From Progne subis subis (taxonomy: Eukaryota > Chordata > Aves > Passeriformes > Hirundinidae), in the NCBI GenBank assembly GCA_022316685.1, contig JAKJHU010000030.1:19366893-19430892 (forward strand): a stretch of DNA of 64,000 nucleotides. The letters are read 5' to 3'. Position 1 is the first letter of the stretch; every line of letters starts with the position of its first letter. The notes under the pieces were generated by a model. The model searched no databases and was not told the DNA's origin. It saw nothing but the letters and a program-made list of their open reading frames with translations. A program made the translations under genes and the position numbers. Below are positions 12,996-24,584 of this stretch, in pieces.

Positions 12996-15900
12996 GCATC
13001 TACGGCATTCTTTGACTAATTGGAGAGAAAGAGTTTGATTGCAAATGATTTATAAAGGACGATCTGCCAAATATTTACTTAATCTGTTTAAGCCCCTAGT
13101 TTAGACTGGAGAAGTCATCATCTCTTCCAGGGGAAAATTGTTTTGTTTGGCATTAAAAGGAAAAGAAATTAAAATAAAAAAAATGCCTCATAGGTCAGTG
13201 AAGTTCATAATTCTTGAGTTGAGAGTTCAGATGTCACCTATGATTGAAACACCTTCTCTCCATTCTGATTAAGGGAAGTATCTTCTGATTAAACTTACTA
13301 TTGGCTGGTATCAGGAAGTTAGGGTAAGAAGTGCATTACTATCTAGGATGTGTCCATACACCTCTTTTACAATCACAAGCAATCCAGACTTGCACTTCAG
13401 ATCAATTCATAGAAGGCAGCAGGGCTATTTTTCCCTCCAGATAACACTAAACAGCTAATTAGTGGGGCGAAATTTATGTATTCCATATTGGATCCACAAA
13501 AAGATTATGGTATACAGGCAAGTTAACATGGCATTCTAATAGGAGAAAGAGTGCAATGGAAGGTGTCTACACTATTCCAACTGTGTCTTTATCTTGCAAC
13601 CTCTCTGACATAATTAAAATTTGTTGGACTATTTATAGCTAATATTAAGTCTGGATGAACACAAGTCTATTAATTAAATTTTCCCAACAGATAAGTTGTC
13701 CTCAGTGGTTTGTGCTATGTCAATATCACAACATTGTTCCCAGCATAGGCTGTAGGATGCAGACATTCAACCATTAACCTTATCCAAAACAATTACTTCA
13801 CACACCAAAGAGTAATGAAGGAATTGTGAAGTGTTTCCCCCTTATCTGTAACCAACAATATCAAGAAAGATCAAAGGAAGGCTTTTCCCCAGATATCACA
13901 CTCCATTTCCACTTAATTTCCCCTTGCTTGATTTGATTGATGCTCCAAGCTAAGGAAAAGAGCCTTATTTCTTTTCTGAGCAGATTTTCTTTCTCAAGTG
14001 TAAACAAGCAGAGATGTGTAGGCTGGGTAGCACAGGAAGACAACAAGCTAAATTCAAATTAAGGATATCAGAACTCAGTACACACAAGAGACCTGTGGGA
14101 GTGAGAAAAGCATCAATATCTCTGAGGCTGGCCACTCACACTGGTGGTGTGATTAAAGTCCAAAGAGATGGGCGATGTGTGGCAACCCTAAAAACAGTGT
14201 ACAAACACCATATTGTGTGCTCTCTGCTGGTCAGGATGTGGGGCACAGCAGTACTCAGGCCCGGTCCTAATCCTGTGCTGTCCTCCAAGCAGGGTGAGAG
14301 GGGAGTGCCTTTGGGCAGACCACAGAAAAGGAGGGCACTATGCAGTCACCAAGTTCTGACATTTTTCTTTGGCCTGAGAATTTCAGCTATCCAAGTCCAT
14401 GTATGCCACACATTTGCACAGGACATAATGTAAAATATAGACATTTGAGATTTTGAAGAGACACATCTCTTCCTCTTTGATGCTCAACTCCCTTTCCTCC
14501 TTCCAAGTCTCTTCCCATCCCACTGGGAGGAAGTGAGTGTCTGTGCATGCTTAATGGTACCTGGGATTAAACCACAATAATCTTTCTGGTGCTCAAAGGC
14601 TTCAAGGTAACAACAGATTTGGTTGGAATGTGCTTGATCAAATTTAAAGTTTTGTGCTCCTTAGTGGCTGCTTTTGGTTTTGCTGCCTGTCAAGGTCTTT
14701 TCTCCTCACTCCAGCAATGGGGAAGTTGGGGGTGCACAAGAGCTGGGAGGAGACACAGCCAGGACAGCTGACCCCAGCTGACCAAAGGGATGTTCCATAC
14801 AATAAACAGCAGCATAGAGAGCTGAGAGAAGAGGAAGGAAGGGGGAATACTGGGAGTGATGGCGTTTGTCTTCCCAGTTCCCCATCATGTGTGATGAAGC
14901 ATGGATTCCCTGGAGATGGCTGATCACCTGCCTGCCCATGGGAGGGGATGAATGACTTTCTTGTTTGGCTTTGCTTGCATGCACAGCTTTTGATCTCCCT
15001 ATTAAACTATCTCTACCTCAAACCTTGAGATTTTTCACTTTTACCCTTCTTATTCTCTCTCCCATCCCACCACAGGGGAGCGAAGGAGTGGCTGTGTGGG
15101 GGCTTGGTTGCCAGCTGGAGTTAAACCACTGCTATTTTTGTCAAATAGTCTATTCCCTGCTCACAAATTATGGCTGGAAGAAGCAGTGACCCTGCTGCCA
15201 GCCCAGTGATCAGTGCACACCTCCAGGGACTGCAAATTCAGGTTTGCAGTTCCCTCCAGCTGAGATGATTCTGCCCTGTGCTCCTCACAGCCCTGTCCTT
15301 ATTCACAGCCCTCTTGCCACTCCTGCTTGGGTCCAGCTCACGACTGGCTCAGAGGAAGAACAGGCAGAGCTGAATCTGTGTCTCTTGTGGAGCCCATTGC
15401 ACAAGACTCTTGAAACAACAGTGCAGGACACCAATACCTTCCCCCAAAAAAGTAATTCTGCCTTATTGAAAGCACCAGGTGTAGCTGCAAGAGTAACCAC
15501 TAAATAATATAGAATGTAATATTAATATCAGTTAACTAGGGAAAAACATTAATGTACAGGAATTTAATTTAGATTATGTCCTACCCAGTGACTGAAGGAC
15601 AAGAAAAGGGTAAATGTGCATTAGATCATAACAATGATGATAGTTTTTCCTAATAAAATGCATTACTGTCATCAGAACCACTTGATATATTTACAACCAA
15701 GTCTCCATCATCCCTTCGCATCTGCTATGACTTAATTATGATGGTAGCACCAGCCTGTTAATATTGTTTGGAGCTGGCTTAATTTGCCTTCCATAATTTA
15801 GGCAAATTACAGGAGGTGAGAAGGGATGAATGAGTAACCTTATTAGCAGAGAGACCTTCTCCAGGATGCAGGCTGGATGAACGTTAAAGGAAAAAGATTA

Positions 15901-17845
15901 CAGCAAAACCAAATGAAAGCTAAATATTTCAGGCTGAAGCTTTGCTTTTTACATGGCTTCTCTCATAACAAAGAGTTAATTTACTTGATCCCATGCTATA
16001 ATCCATATTTTTATTAGTTTTTCTTTCTGTTTCCGTTTTCACTCTTCAGGTCAGTACTTTGTTGACAGCATAATATATGAACCTTGCTCAATGGCTATTA
16101 TTTGTATTTACAGTATTGTAGACCATCCTTCCACAAAGGAAAAGAACAAAAGAAAACAAAAGAATAATGTTTCTGAAAATTATGATGTTCACATTATAGC
16201 TTTTCCTCCTCTTGAAAAAAGAAAAAAAAAAGTACTTGTGGAAGCTTTTAAGCTTTTTTTTTTTTTTTCTGTCTATCTCACAGGTCTAAATACAAAGTCA
16301 TCTCATTAAAATGTATGAAATTACCCTGGCATAAAATTAATATCAGAGTAGATTTTGGTCCATGTTTTTTTGTATGGATTCTGAAGTATCAAAACTGCCT
16401 CTGCTATATCAGGAACTGCATTCATGTAATTCAGGAAAGGATGGGGTCTAACGCACTCTGATTATCCCTGTATCAATTTTCAGGGGTAGCACTAGTCTAT
16501 ACTATTGAATAAGTTATTATGCTTTGATTGATTTTTTTCTTTCTTCAGGCATGAATTTTACATTTGAGGTAATTCCTGTGAAAGAAAGAAAACTGATGCC
16601 ACGAAACAGGAACCCAAACTTTTCAACACAATTTTTTTTTGAGTAATTCCTGCAGAAGATAAATTGGTAGTAAGGTGTTTTTCTATACATGACACCTAAT
16701 AAAGGCATGGGGATTTTTCTCCTGGAGGGTTGAATTTTTGTTTTTTTTGTTGCTTTGAATTTTCTCTGCCCTCCTCACAGCTGGGATGGATTATGGCTGC
16801 TCTCAGGAGAACTGACTCAAAGCACACTGAAAACTGTGACACTGATCTCCACACATTTTGGATTAGACCAAGCTGAAGTTTGCTTGGATTTTAAGACTGT
16901 TGGTTCCTGTTTTTTCCTAGATTTCAGCATGAGAAAGACAAATGTGCTTAAACCTACCTCTCTTGGATGTATGTTTAATTTGAGGCAGGCAATGGAATAT
17001 GGGCATTCTAACTGACAACCAAAACATTTTAAAACTGGATGTTTTAGTGTTTGATAGTCCCCCAATGCTGTCCCAGAATTCCTTAGACTGTTCACAACTT
17101 TACCTCTGTCTCATCTCTGATTTTACTAGATGTGGGCAACATTTAACCCTACCACCTGTATGGAAAATTGATTTAATAGCTTAGCAAAAAAGCTTGGAAG
17201 ATACAAGGCAGTTCATCCACAAGAAGTCAATTACTATGGAGGGAATAGAGATGCAAGGCAATATTGTCATGAGAATAAATGAATCAAAGGAGAAGAAAAA
17301 GATATTCATGGCTGCCCTGAACTTGGCCCTGATGACAGCTGTTCTCTCTATTGCTATCACTATGGAGTAATTCAAACTACAGAGGCTGTTAGCTGTGGGG
17401 GACCTTGCTGCAAGCATATGGTGGTAGTAGGAAGAAAACAGCATAAAAGGTAACCAAACTATCTGTGAACATCTAGAAGGGAGTGAATCAGCAGGTATAG
17501 ACTTGCATTTGGCATGTCATATCAGAGCAACCTATTGCTGTTTGCGACTGGCCAGGACTCCTGGGCTGGGAAAAAAGCAGCAGGTACAATTTATTCAGCC
17601 TTTACAAGGGGTTTTGTTTTGGATGCCCCTTTGCACAACATCATCAAAAGTAGAAGAGTGGTCTTGAATGAGCCCTTCTAGTGTGAGCTTCAGAAGAGGC
17701 ACCCAGCCAGCATTAAACAGCAGCTCAGTGTTTAACTGGGAGAAAACACTTGCTCCCACCACCCCATGTCTTTCACTGGAGCCCCTCATTTCCCCCTCAC
17801 GTTCCTGTGTTACAGGCTGTTACTGGTTAGCAGAAGAGAGTATTT
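12991..17845. other. AT-rich unique non-coding sequence
   Basis: No gene or transposon is recognised. The largest frame, 139 codons at 14014-14433, has no domain. A T-rich tract lies at about 16252-16270. The part at 15690-15990 is rich in homeodomain-type TAAT/ATTA cores and is listed separately as a candidate regulatory element. Confidence 0.55.
15690..15990. promoter_or_regulatory. Candidate conserved non-coding element
   Basis: The segment has many TAAT/ATTA homeodomain-type cores (for example cttaattatg, cttaatttgcc, ggcaaattacagg), is free of simple repeats, and has none of the stop-rich decay patterns of transposons nearby. This is pattern-based inference only. Conservation with chicken or other birds would be needed to accept it. 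Confidence 0.2.
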
Positions 17846-17905
17846 CATAGAATCATAGAATGGTTCAGGTTGGAAGAAACCTTAATAATAATCTAGGTCT
17901 ACCTT
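17846..17905 (-). mobile_element. CR1 LINE 3' end, minus strand
   Basis: The tail signature catagaatcatagaatgg followed by ttcaggttggaagaaacc is the reverse complement of the CR1 3' terminus, which ends in ATTCTATG-type octamer repeats. Only about 60 bp can be followed before similarity is lost, so this is a heavily 5'-truncated copy, the usual product of CR1 insertion. It has no coding capacity. Confidence 0.85.
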
Positions 17906-19340
17906 TCCCTTTCCAATTTAAAGCCAAGAAATACCAGATTTCTCTCATCCTTCCCCTCTCCCCCCACACCATGTGCAGCCCTAGGAGATTACATGTTTTC
18001 TCAGAGAAAACATGCAACCCAGCCAGATCCTACAAAACCCCTAGTGACTGGACTGTAGAGACAAACTCATTCATTCCTACACATAATCGAGAAGAAACAA
18101 GGCAATTGCAGTTGTCATCTTGTTTATCAGTTTTGGGAGAAATAACAAAGTTTCAAGTCTATCAAAAACACAGCATTATGAGGAAGTTAATTATTACACA
18201 TAAAGATGCTAATAGATGGATAAGGATAAACTATAATGGTGCCTTTCATGCAACCAGCCTAAAAATCCTTGACACTGTAAGACTCGAATAGACTACGTAG
18301 GATTATTTTGCTAATTCTGACCTTGTGTCATGGTTCTTTTATCAATTTTTATATTGTGGAAATAAGATAATCAGTTCCCATTAGTTTAATTTCTCAAGTC
18401 CTTATTCTATTTCAGAGAGGTATTTCACCATAAGACTTTAAAGTCTGTTTTGGGAGGGTTGTACATACTCATAATGGACACATGTAATTTACTTGATACC
18501 AGAGAGACAAAGACAGATATGCTGTGTTTATTCAGAAATAAGACCTTTTTTTAATAATTCATTGCCTGTCCTGAATAAATAATCGTGCATATATAATTGG
18601 TATCAAGATGGATAGCTGTTGCACGAATATTAAAGATAGTTAAGAGTATCTCTCACAATATAAATCACCCGGTTGCTGTGAGGGATGTCACCTTGTATGA
18701 CAAAATGGGAGCTTAGGAAATTAGAAAGGAGATTAATGTCAGGTTCTGATGCTCTTGCATAGAAGTTATATATCGTTTGAATCTCTACTTCTTGATCATT
18801 CCATAGCTGAGGTAAATTGGTTTATGGAACATCCAGATGCACATAAAGAAAGATTAGATGCAGCAAACATTTAAATTAATCTGTCTACTAAGTGTGTCCA
18901 GAATCAATCCCAGGATGTAGATTTTTAGCATTTTGAGCCTAATTCCTTGACTAATGAGCAGTCGTTTTTCACTTAATGGAGTTCTTCTGGAAGGCAGTTT
19001 TCTGCCATCTCATCTGATCACAGCAAATGACATTCCACTTTGAAGGTAACCTGACTTATTTAAATTCAAAATTATCTCCTAACAGGATATGCACTGAAAT
19101 TCTCTGGAAAGGGAGATCCCAGTGTGGCAGCCAGTGACTCCATTCAATGTATGGCTGCACTGGATGCAGTGTGAAGATGTGAACATGCTCTGCTTTGAGC
19201 TGGCCAGAACCCCTTGACCCAGCTTTTGCTGTCAACTGGGCTGGATCTGGAGGCTCAGAGCACTAGTTTATTGCCCTGGGGTAGTCACCATCATGTAAGC
19301 ATGGTCACTTTCTGGGCACATTGTAAAACTTCTGGGAGGA
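17906..19340. other. AT-rich unique non-coding sequence
   Basis: A 143-codon frame at 17860-18291 begins within the CR1 tail and has no recognisable domain. Nothing else was recognised in this interval. Confidence 0.55.
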
Positions 19341-20048
19341 TGTGGTGGTGCAAGTTTTGTTTTTATGTTTAATATGTTTTGTATGAACTCTTATAATGGA
19401 CTGTTCCTCTGTACCCCCCGGTTTTCTCCAATGGTTTCTCCCCCACCTGTTGTTTGTTATATAACTGACTGTTATCTGTCAATCATTCCTTCCCTCACCT
19501 GCCCCTGTCACTCCTCTCTCTCCCCTCTTGGGAGTCTGTCACTCTGGGACCCTCCCCTGTGTTCTGGAAAGTTCCAGGGAGGGCGTCGAAGTGATAGGCT
19601 GGGGCCCAGGAGACCCCCCCCACCTCCCCTCCCACATCTTGTGATTTGTCCCCAGTTATGAGGTTAACTCCCCCGTTACGCCCCTCTGACACCCCCATTG
19701 GTTGACCTGTTGTCGCCACCCCTTGGTCCTCCCCTGGTTATAAGCTTGGGTCAGAGCCCCTGATCAGGGCTCTCCTGAGTGGGTGTTGATAGGTGTGGAG
19801 CTCCTTGCTGGGCTCCCACTCAATAAACCATCAGTTTTACTCCCTCAAGAGAGTCGACTCTTTACTGGTTGTCACGGTTATCTGGAATGCCATCAAGTCC
19901 CGTTGCCGGTGTGGGGATCCAAGGCCCCACAGGGAGGAGGCTGCTTGCCTGATCCTGCAGCCCCGACCTTATACGCGTCAGCCGCAGTGAGAACAACTGA
20001 GTTAGGCTGCAGTCTGCGCCTCAATGGCGTTCCTGGGACACTGCTACA
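19341..20048 (+). mobile_element. Solo LTR A of an endogenous retrovirus (ERVK-like)
   Basis: A 708-bp segment begins tgtggtggtg and ends actgctaca, the TG...CA form of retroviral LTRs. A TATA-type box (ttataagc, about 19738) is followed about 85 bp later by a polyadenylation signal AATAAA at 19822-19827 and a C/G-rich U5-like tail. Just after the TATA box, 19753-19773 is a near-perfect inverted repeat (agagccc...gggctct) that would sit near the start of the transcript. The hexamer before it is ggagga and after it ggaggg, a 6-bp target duplication with one mismatch. It is clearly related to the LTR at 22448-23136. No gag, pol or env sequence follows, so it is a solo LTR left by recombination. 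The class rests on the 6-bp duplication. Confidence 0.82.
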
Positions 20049-21797
20049 GGAGGGCATCTACAGTTCTGTCGCTGAAGTTATAAAGCCAAAGAGGGCCAAG
20101 AAACCTGACTGATGTTAAAGGTTAAAAGTTAAAATTCTGTGTCAAAAGACATCACTGTCAAAGCTTTGCCTTTGTAATCACAGTTTGCTACTTAAATATA
20201 TCTGAGCTGCTTTCCAACACAACATACTGTATTATCTGCCAGATGTTGCCCTTGGGAGACAGAACAATCTCTAGCATAAGGGAAAGAGTTCATTTTCCAT
20301 AACAGTTTTGAATTTCAGTCCTTAGGTGGATTTATATTAAAATAAATTCATCAAATTCCCATAAAGAACATAGGGAGTCAAAAGCTTGCAAATTGTCTTC
20401 CTGAATTTCTTGATGATGAACTGGACTGGTCTGTTGAGTAAGTCCAATTGTAATGAGACATGGTTCAATGTGGCAGCCAAAGCCTAGAAGGTTGTTTTAA
20501 ATTAGGGATTATTTTAGAATTAGGAAACTGCAGCCTTATAAGATCTGCTTGAATCTGTAGTTTAAAGTAAATTGGGTCATTAGAATGTATGGTGTCATTA
20601 ATGTTAATGGCTGGTTGGTTTAATTGCATAAAAAACAACAACAACAACAACAACCAAACAAACAAACAATCAAACAAAAAAAACCCAACCAAACAAACAA
20701 AACCAGATTGGAGGGTAGGGTTTTGTGTTGTTCTGGGGGTTTTGTTCTATTTTTTTAATTTGCTTTTTAATTACTACCAGTGATGATGCTAATGTTCTAT
20801 ATGCTAAATTTCTTCTCATAGTACATTTACTAGTTAGTATGTCTGATGATGCAACCTTGAAAGTGTTAAGGAGAAAAAAACTAAAACTGCACTGAAAAGC
20901 TGTGACTGATGCTGATTTTCTGATACGTGTTCTCTCACATCTCTTCCTTGGCAAATGGAAAGTAATACACAAAGATTTTCCAAGCCCAGAAAAGCAAGAA
21001 AAGCCATAGAGATATGAATTAACACCCTATTCTGTTTTTAAATTGAGAGCGTCTCAAATGTCATCTGGGAGGGTCAATTGTATTTACAACAGTGAGCCTA
21101 AGTTCTTCATTGTTCACCTTTTTTACTGGATACCTTGTATGGTGAAGGTCCTTTGGGTTATAACTTATGGTCATATCAACTACCAGAAAAATAAATTAGT
21201 AGAAATTATGAACATATCTAACAGTTTTAATAATGGGTTACCTGATGCATTTGCCAACCACCTGGTATCTTTCTGATGAGGTTCATCAATTAAGTGTATT
21301 TTTACTAGACCCTGAAAAAGGTTGTGAAGCAAACACAGGCCTGTGGAGTATCAGATACTGATAAATTGGATCAGTCATAGTGAGTTACCTACTGCACTTA
21401 AAAAATCAAGCCCAGATGAGAAAATACACAGAAGCATCAGAGATAAGCTTTAATTTGGGAGTGGACTGGGAAAAGATGACTTAATATGAACCCTTCTGAC
21501 TCAAAAACATCCAGTGAACCATTTGAAGATGAGTAGTGAATGTGAGCAGAGAGATGGCCTCATCTGCAAATTGGGTAACCAGCACTTAAAAGTTTTCGTC
21601 TGACAGTGTTCACCACAGAAGTTAAACTATTTCAGCTAATTGATACTTTAGTTTTCCTCTAAAAAGTATATGAATCTATTAAGATCTATCCATAAAAGCA
21701 ATTATCTAAACTACCTCAGCAAAACCTGCTCTGGTTTGCAGTCTGTTCTCCTGTGAGGGTGAACTCTGTCTCGCAGTTCCTGCCCGAAGAGATTAGG
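20049..21797. other. Unique non-coding sequence between LTRs
   Basis: No primer binding site or retroviral coding sequence follows the LTR at 20048, so this is host sequence, not the inside of a provirus. It includes the CAA repeat at 20630-20704. The rest is unremarkable. Confidence 0.6.
20630..20704. repeat. (CAA)n / (CAAA)n A-rich repeat
   Basis: About six CAA units are followed by CAAA units and A runs over 75 bp. They generate low-complexity frames on both strands. Confidence 0.92.
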
Positions 21798-22320
21798 TGT
21801 CCTGGTTTAGGGCAAATTTGGAAGAAAACATCCAAATAAGGCGCTTCTGGGAAGCAAACACAAACGGCCTCACCCCCAACCGGTCTAGGGAAAAATCCCC
21901 TCAGAGAAAAGAGGAAAAAAATCTATTAATTTAACAAACAAAGTGCCCACAAGCACAAAGAATGAATAATATGAAACAATAAAACTTCTCATTCTGGAGT
22001 GAGATGGTAAATTGAAAAAGTTCTTGCCGTGGGTGTAGCTCAGCTCTCTCTCAGTCTTTTATCACTATCAGTCCCTCCGGCGCTGCTGGAAAACGCCGAG
22101 GTGCTGCTGGAAAACGCCGAGGTGCTGCTGGAAAACACCGAGGTCCAGGCCCCGCTGGGCTGCAGGTGTGAGATCCTGGTGTCCCTCTGGGTTTTTCAAT
22201 CCAGAGCAGGTTTAGACAGTCCCAAGAAAAAGAAAAAAGAAAACAAACAAACAAAAAAACAAACAACAGTCCAGGGAACTTCTCTGCCTCAGCTAGCTAA
22301 AACCAACTATTAGACCATAT
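21798..22320 (-). mobile_element. ERVL-like LTR, incomplete end
   Basis: The plus-strand edge tgtcctggtttaggg is the mirror of an LTR terminus ending AACCAGGACA. It resembles the edge of the ERVL-like LTR at 57332. The segment is rich in CpG for this window and includes a 21-bp unit repeated three times at 22083-22145. The other terminus could not be fixed: recognisable sequence fades around 22320, and the LTR starting at 22448 lies just beyond. Orientation is inferred from the shared terminus and is uncertain. No retroviral genes are present. Confidence 0.55.
22083..22145. repeat. 21-bp minisatellite, three copies
   Basis: Three head-to-tail 21-bp units starting ctgctggaaaacgccgag lie inside the LTR. 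The first two are identical and the third differs at two positions. Because 21 is divisible by three they read through as a seven-residue repeat in one frame, but no gene is implied. Confidence 0.95.
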
Positions 22321-22447
22321 GCTTTTCTACCAGGGGGGCAGGAACTTTTCATGCTCCAGATCTGAGAGCAGTTGTCCCATCTATTAATGCAGCTCCACAA
22401 TTACTGTTCTATAGACAGATAAGTACTGTCTGTGTTTGATATGCACT

Positions 22448-23136
22448 TGTAGTGGTGTGAGAGTTGTTTTATTAAGTTATTAAGTTATTTTTGTAAGATT
22501 TATAAGTTATTTTTGTAATGGTTCAGTCCACTGCACCCCCCTTGTGTTCTGTAATAGTTTCCCCCTTATGAGTTAGGTATATAACCAGACGTTACATGCC
22601 AATCATTCCTCCCCTGCACCTGTCCCTGTCAATCCCCCCTCTCCTCATGGTCGCCCTGTCTGTCACTTCGAGACCCTTCCCTGGATTCTGGAAAGATCCA
22701 GGAGAGGCATCGAGTGATAGGCTGGTGCCTGGGGAATCCCCTCCTGTGATTTGTTAATGGTTCAGAAGTTGACACCCCATGTTACACCCCTGTGTTCCCT
22801 GGTTGGCTGACCCATTGTCACCATCCCTGCATCCTCCCCCATTTATAAGTGGCCGAAAGGCTTTGATCTCTGCTCTCTTTGGGCAGCAGTGGTCTGAGGC
22901 AGAGCTCCTTGCTGGACTCCCCTTAATAAACTACCTTCTACCCTGCCTAAAGAGAGTTGACCCTTTATCCGTTGCCGCAGTCGCAACTCCATCAGATCCA
23001 CTCGCTGGTGTGGGGAACCAAGAACTCACCGGGAGGAGGTTACTCGCCCTGCCTGTGACCCCGACCGATCCTTGCTGCTGCAGTGCAGAACTGAGCTAGC
23101 CTGCACGCCTGCGAGGCGTGAGAGGACACTGCCATA
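22448..23136 (+). mobile_element. Solo LTR B of an endogenous retrovirus (ERVK-like), with perfect target duplication
   Basis: A 689-bp segment begins tgtagtggtg and ends gacactgccata. It parallels LTR A along its length: the same T-rich start, the same cattcctcccc...ctgtc block, a TATA box (tttataag, about 22843), AATAAA at 22925-22930, and the same U5 ending. The 6-bp tgcact occurs immediately before (22442-22447) and after (23137-23142), a perfect target duplication. The terminal CA expected from LTR A is TA here, explained by a single base change. With its own duplication it inserted independently of LTR A and the two are not the ends of one provirus. No retroviral genes remain. Confidence 0.88.
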
Positions 23137-23142
23137 TGCACT

Positions 23143-24500
23143 CACTACTGAATGCCAACAAAATCTCTAGGACTTTATACATTTAAAAACTGAACCATCA
23201 GTGAGAGTCTCACTGTATTCCAGATCATAGGCTTTGATTCAGGATAGCTTTTATATTTATATAAAATGTATTTAAAGTATTCCCACTCTTTAGTAGTTCA
23301 CGATACATAACAGAATCGATTAAAAATTTTATGTAGAGTTTTGGGTTTAATACTTTGGACTAAAGAAAGAGGGTTAGGAACTGATCACTAAAGGAACTCT
23401 GTGTTTTGAAGAATGTTTTCTATACATCACATTTGCTGCAGGCAGGATAGATGTATGCATATTTTCACTGAGATTGAATGTGCAGTGATATATTTCTTCA
23501 TTTCAGTCAAATTTAGATGTCTAGCCTGCTATTATAGATGATTAGATAGCTATATTTGCGGCTCCAAAATTATTCTTAATAACACCATTGCTCTCAACCT
23601 GCTTCTTAAGCTCCAGAAGGGAAATTGATATTGTGGGTAATTATTTTCTGCAGTTCTGAATACAATAAAACTGCATACACTGGAATCACATGTATGTCTG
23701 TTCATAAAAACATACCCCCACACCACTACAGAACAATAGGCATTTTTCAATGCCTCCTGGTTTTTCCATACATCACAGATAATATGTATGTCTGCAATGG
23801 ATGATATATAGAATAATGTTTTATTTTTCTCATCAATTGCTTCACTCACTTATCTTTAGAACACAGCTCCTGCTAACACCAAAGCAAGGGACTCCTAATT
23901 CCCTCTGTGGCCATCTAAAAGTAATAACCTCACAATAGCTGCCATCATCATTGCAATGTGGTTGATAAAGGAACAGACACTGAGGACTTATTTCTGGCTT
24001 GGAATTTGACCATGAAACTCTGAAACTGCAGGTGTAATGTTTAAAGTCTACAGCAAAATAGGACTTCAATTCTCCCTCTGCAGAGGGGCCTGGAATGCTC
24101 TGTTCAGGGAACCACTCCCTAGGAGGGATGGGACACCAGAAGTCAGACTTCATTACCTTATTCACTGTTTGGGTCCTGATTGGGAAATCTCCAGTTTAGG
24201 TTCTACTAAGTTTGTTGTATATGTCCCAGAGATGAGGCACAAAACCAGCCTGTGAAGGAGGATGCAGCACTTTTCTTTCCTTAACACTGCACATGAGAGC
24301 TACCCACACTGACCACTCATTACCCTGTCAGACAGATGCCTAAAGGGACATTCTAAACCATAACCCACACTCCTCTATTTACTCTGCTCTGTTCTCAGCC
24401 AAGAGGATAATGGTAGGGAGTGCCAAAGTCCCCATTTGTTACTGTGAAAAGGAAAAACAGAAACTAGGAAGTACAGCCTGAAAAACAGAGCAAAATTAAA
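23143..24500. other. AT-rich unique non-coding sequence
   Basis: Minus-strand frames of 99 and 107 codons (23550-23849, 23842-24165) have no recognisable domain. No repeats were recognised. Confidence 0.55.
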
Positions 24501-24539
24501 CCACCACCACCACCACCACCACCACCACCACCACCACCA

Positions 24540-24581
<42 letters not shown>
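24501..24581. repeat. (CCA)13 followed by poly-A (41 A)
   Basis: Forty bases of perfect CCA repeats abut 41 consecutive A residues, giving an 81-bp compound repeat. On the minus strand this reads as T41 then TGG repeats. Neither side shows a recognisable transposon body. Length in the assembly may be inexact because such tracts are prone to sequencing slippage. Confidence 0.97.

Positions 24582-24584
<3 letters not shown>

Noticed and set aside
19341..23136. LTRs A and B as the two ends of one provirus
   Set aside because: Each has its own target duplication, and the interval has no primer binding site or viral genes.
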